Shown here one piece after another: positions 25,149 to 26,686 of a stretch of DNA of 26,686 nucleotides (its first letter is position 1; each line of letters begins with the position of its first letter). This DNA is from JANNGZ01 sp031404155 (GTDB taxonomy: Bacteria > Pseudomonadota > Gammaproteobacteria > Burkholderiales > Burkholderiaceae_C), in contig JANNGZ010000241.1 in the NCBI GenBank assembly GCA_031404155.1, positions 1 through 26,686 on the forward strand, in the 5' to 3' direction. The notes under the pieces were generated by a model. That model was not told the DNA's origin. It did not search any database and worked only from the letters and a program-made list of their open reading frames with translations. The translations under genes were made by a program, and so were the position numbers.

Positions 25149-26459
25149 ATGAACAACAACACACCCTCCTTTTCCCGGCCGACGCGGCGCGACCTGCTGA
25201 AGTTCGCCGGTGCTGCCGGCGCGGTGACCTCGCTCGCTGGCTGCGCCGGCATGAGCGGTGGCGGCAAGCCGATCGGCCGCGTGGTGGTGGTGGGCGGCGG
25301 CTGGGGTGGCGCCACCGCGGCCAAGTACCTGCGCCGCTGGTCCGACGGCGGCATCGCGGTGACGCTGGTGGAACCAAGCCGCCAGTTCGTGTCGTGCCCG
25401 ATGAGCAACCTGGTGCTCGGCGGCAGCAAGCTCATCGGCGACATCACGATGGGCTACGAGGGCCTGTCCAAGCTCGGCGTGAATGTGGTGCACGACATGG
25501 CCGCGGCGATCGACCCCGACAAGCGCGAGGTGCGCCTGGCCAACGGCAACTCGCTGCCCTTCGACCGCGTGGTGCTCTCGCCGGGCGTGGACTTCATGTA
25601 CGAGAACGTGCAGGGCATGAATGCCGCGGCCCAACAGACCGTGCTGCACGCCTGGAAGGCCGGCCCGCAAACCGTGGCGCTGCGCCGCCAGCTCGAAGCC
25701 ATGCCCGACGGTGGCGTGGTGGTGATCAGCATCCCGCTGGCGCCCTTCCGCTGCCCACCGGGGCCGTACGAGCGTGCCTGCCAGATCGCCTGGTACTTGA
25801 AGGCCAACAAGCCGCGCAGCAAGCTGATCGTGCTCGACGCCAACCCCGACATGGTGAGCAAGAAGCCGTTGTTCACCCGCGCCTTCAACGAGGACTACAA
25901 GGGCATCGTCGACTACCGGGTCAACGCCGCGGTGACCGAGGTGGACGCACCCGGCCGCAGCTTCAAGCTCGAGCTGGGCGACGTGGTCAAGGGCGACGTG
26001 TTGAACCTGATTCCGCCGATGCGCGCCGCCAACATCGCGCGCGACAGCAAGCTGATCACCGCGAACAACCGCTGGTGCGGCGTCGACTGGGTGACCCTGG
26101 AATCCACCGCGGTGAAGAACATCCATGTGCTCGGCGACGCCACGCTGTCGGCGCCGGCGATGCCCAAGTCCGGCCACATGGCCAACCAGCATGGCAAGGC
26201 GGCGGCCGCCGCGATCGTCGAGCTGCTCAACGGCCGCACCCCGGCGCCGACGATGATGGCCAACACCTGCTACAGCTACATCGACGACAAGAATGCGGTG
26301 CATGTGTCGAGCGTGCACCGCTATGTCGAGGAGAAGAAGACGCTCGAGGCGGTGGCCGGCTCGGGCGGCATCTCGACGCAGGACCGCGCGAGCTGGGCGC
26401 TGGAGGGCGGCTACGCCTGGGGTTGGGCCAAGACGGTCTGGGCCGACATGCTGACCTGA
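25149..26459 (+). CDS. fccB: Flavocytochrome c sulfide dehydrogenase, FAD subunit
   Basis: A 436-residue periplasmic flavoprotein oxidising sulfide to sulfur or polysulfide. The N-terminus has a Tat signal (TRRDLLKFAGAAGAVTSLAG) that ends in LAGC (C32), a lipobox, so the protein may be a lipoprotein. The FAD dinucleotide fold follows (RVVVVGGGWGGATAAKYL). C83 in SCPMSN matches the cysteine that binds FAD covalently. The redox disulfide is C202 (FRCPPGPYERACQ) with C310 (RWCGVDWVTLES). VLGDATLSAPAMPKSGHMAN is the second FAD motif, and the C-terminus (NTCYSYIDDKNAVHV) is the FCSD flavin-binding domain. ATG 25149 has AGGAG 7 bases upstream; ATG 25134 overlaps the fccA stop and is less likely. 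Confidence 0.92.
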   Translation: MNNNTPSFSRPTRRDLLKFAGAAGAVTSLAGCAGMSGGGKPIGRVVVVGGGWGGATAAKYLRRWSDGGIAVTLVEPSRQFVSCPMSNLVLGGSKLIGDITMGYEGLSKLGVNVVHDMAAAIDPDKREVRLANGNSLPFDRVVLSPGVDFMYENVQGMNAAAQQTVLHAWKAGPQTVALRRQLEAMPDGGVVVISIPLAPFRCPPGPYERACQIAWYLKANKPRSKLIVLDANPDMVSKKPLFTRAFNEDYKGIVDYRVNAAVTEVDAPGRSFKLELGDVVKGDVLNLIPPMRAANIARDSKLITANNRWCGVDWVTLESTAVKNIHVLGDATLSAPAMPKSGHMANQHGKAAAAAIVELLNGRTPAPTMMANTCYSYIDDKNAVHVSSVHRYVEEKKTLEAVAGSGGISTQDRASWALEGGYAWGWAKTVWADMLT

Positions 26460-26497
26460 GCGCGGCGGCGGGACCGCGGGCCCAGGCACGACATCAC

Positions 26498-26533
26498 AAC
26501 CCGGTGTTCGCCGCTGCGGCGACGCCGGGTTTT
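26498..26533 (+). terminator. Rho-independent terminator after fccB
   Basis: AACCCGG (26498-26504) pairs with CCGGGTT (26525-26531), with an inner stem TCGCCG-ctg-CGGCGA, followed by TTTTCC. It lies 39 bases after the fccB stop and ends the fccAB transcript. Confidence 0.75.
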
Positions 26534-26583
26534 CCTTTGGCATCACGAGCAGGCGCGCAGCCGCTCGCCATTAGCATTGCCGC

Positions 26584-26649
26584 ATGAGCCTGCCCGGCCG
26601 CCCGAAAGGCGAAGTCACCGCCGTGCGAAGCACGGAGGTTGCCCGATGA
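26584..26649 (+). repeat. Micro-ORF repeat element, copy B (21 codons)
   Basis: ATGAGCCTGCCCGGCCGCC at the left, ACGGAGGTTGCCCGATGAGC at the right, 66 bases from ATG to TGA. The peptide begins MSLPGRPKGEVTAVRS. Its TGA (26647-26649) overlaps the ATG of copy D (26646). GGAGG lies 7 bases before that ATG. It starts 50 bases after the terminator, so it probably heads a new transcript beyond the window. Confidence 0.6.
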
Positions 26650-26686
26650 GCCTGCCCGGCCGCCATGGACCCGTAGGGGCCACTTC
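26646..26686 (+). repeat. Micro-ORF repeat element, copy D (cut by window end)
   Basis: Its first 19 bases, ATGAGCCTGCCCGGCCGCC, are identical to copy B. It then diverges (encoding GRHGPVGAT) and runs off the window end. Whether it is another micro-ORF or the start of a full gene cannot be seen. Confidence 0.55.

Overview
The window is very GC-rich (about 70% by eye, not counted) and reads as chromosome of a Burkholderiales betaproteobacterium, probably near the Rubrivivax/Leptothrix group. Support comes from the dusB-fis-purH block, the PhaF/PhaI-type phasin, dense GC-biased coding with 4-base ATGA overlaps, and flavocytochrome c sulfide dehydrogenase genes. No tRNA, rRNA, insertion sequence, phage gene or CRISPR array was seen.

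Layout. Positions 1-4947 hold a copper/silver efflux operon: the 3' end of an outer-membrane factor (cusC), then cusB and cusA, joined by ATGA overlaps. CusA carries the methionine triad at residues 573, 623 and 672. At 5134-7449 is a membrane c-di-GMP phosphodiesterase with an unusual tandem DEP tail. It is followed by a patatin-like hydrolase with a Tat-like signal (7634-8539) and a DmeF-type cation diffusion exporter with a very large His-rich loop (8771-9937). At 10070-12067, on the minus strand, is a two-domain fatty acyl-CoA reductase of the Marinobacter type. Divergent from it is a phasin with a histone-like tail (12318-12860), followed by a second patatin-like gene broken by a frameshift (12929-14232). 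A small membrane protein and an M32 carboxypeptidase follow on the minus strand.

Positions 16291-20939 form a response regulator / histidine kinase / phosphoethanolamine transferase / PAP2 phosphatase operon. This is a classic lipid A remodelling layout, and an 11-bp-phased CTTCACGCC repeat set lies just before the transferase gene. A convergent YqaA membrane protein precedes dusB-fis-purH (21561-24687). The window closes with a monoheme cytochrome and a FAD subunit of sulfide dehydrogenase (fccAB), a strong terminator, and the start of a repetitive micro-ORF element.

Most noteworthy: (1) a repeated module in which tiny ORFs (about 21 codons, starting ATGAGC and containing GR-P/S-K) end in a stop that overlaps the next start and carry their own GGAGG, found between dusB and fis and again at the window end; (2) the CSS-EAL-DEP-DEP protein; (3) a fatty alcohol/PHA storage neighbourhood; (4) a candidate response-regulator operator within the 3' end of the kinase gene; (5) short tandem arrays of 10 or 12 bp at gene borders. 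These are readings by eye. No database search was run.
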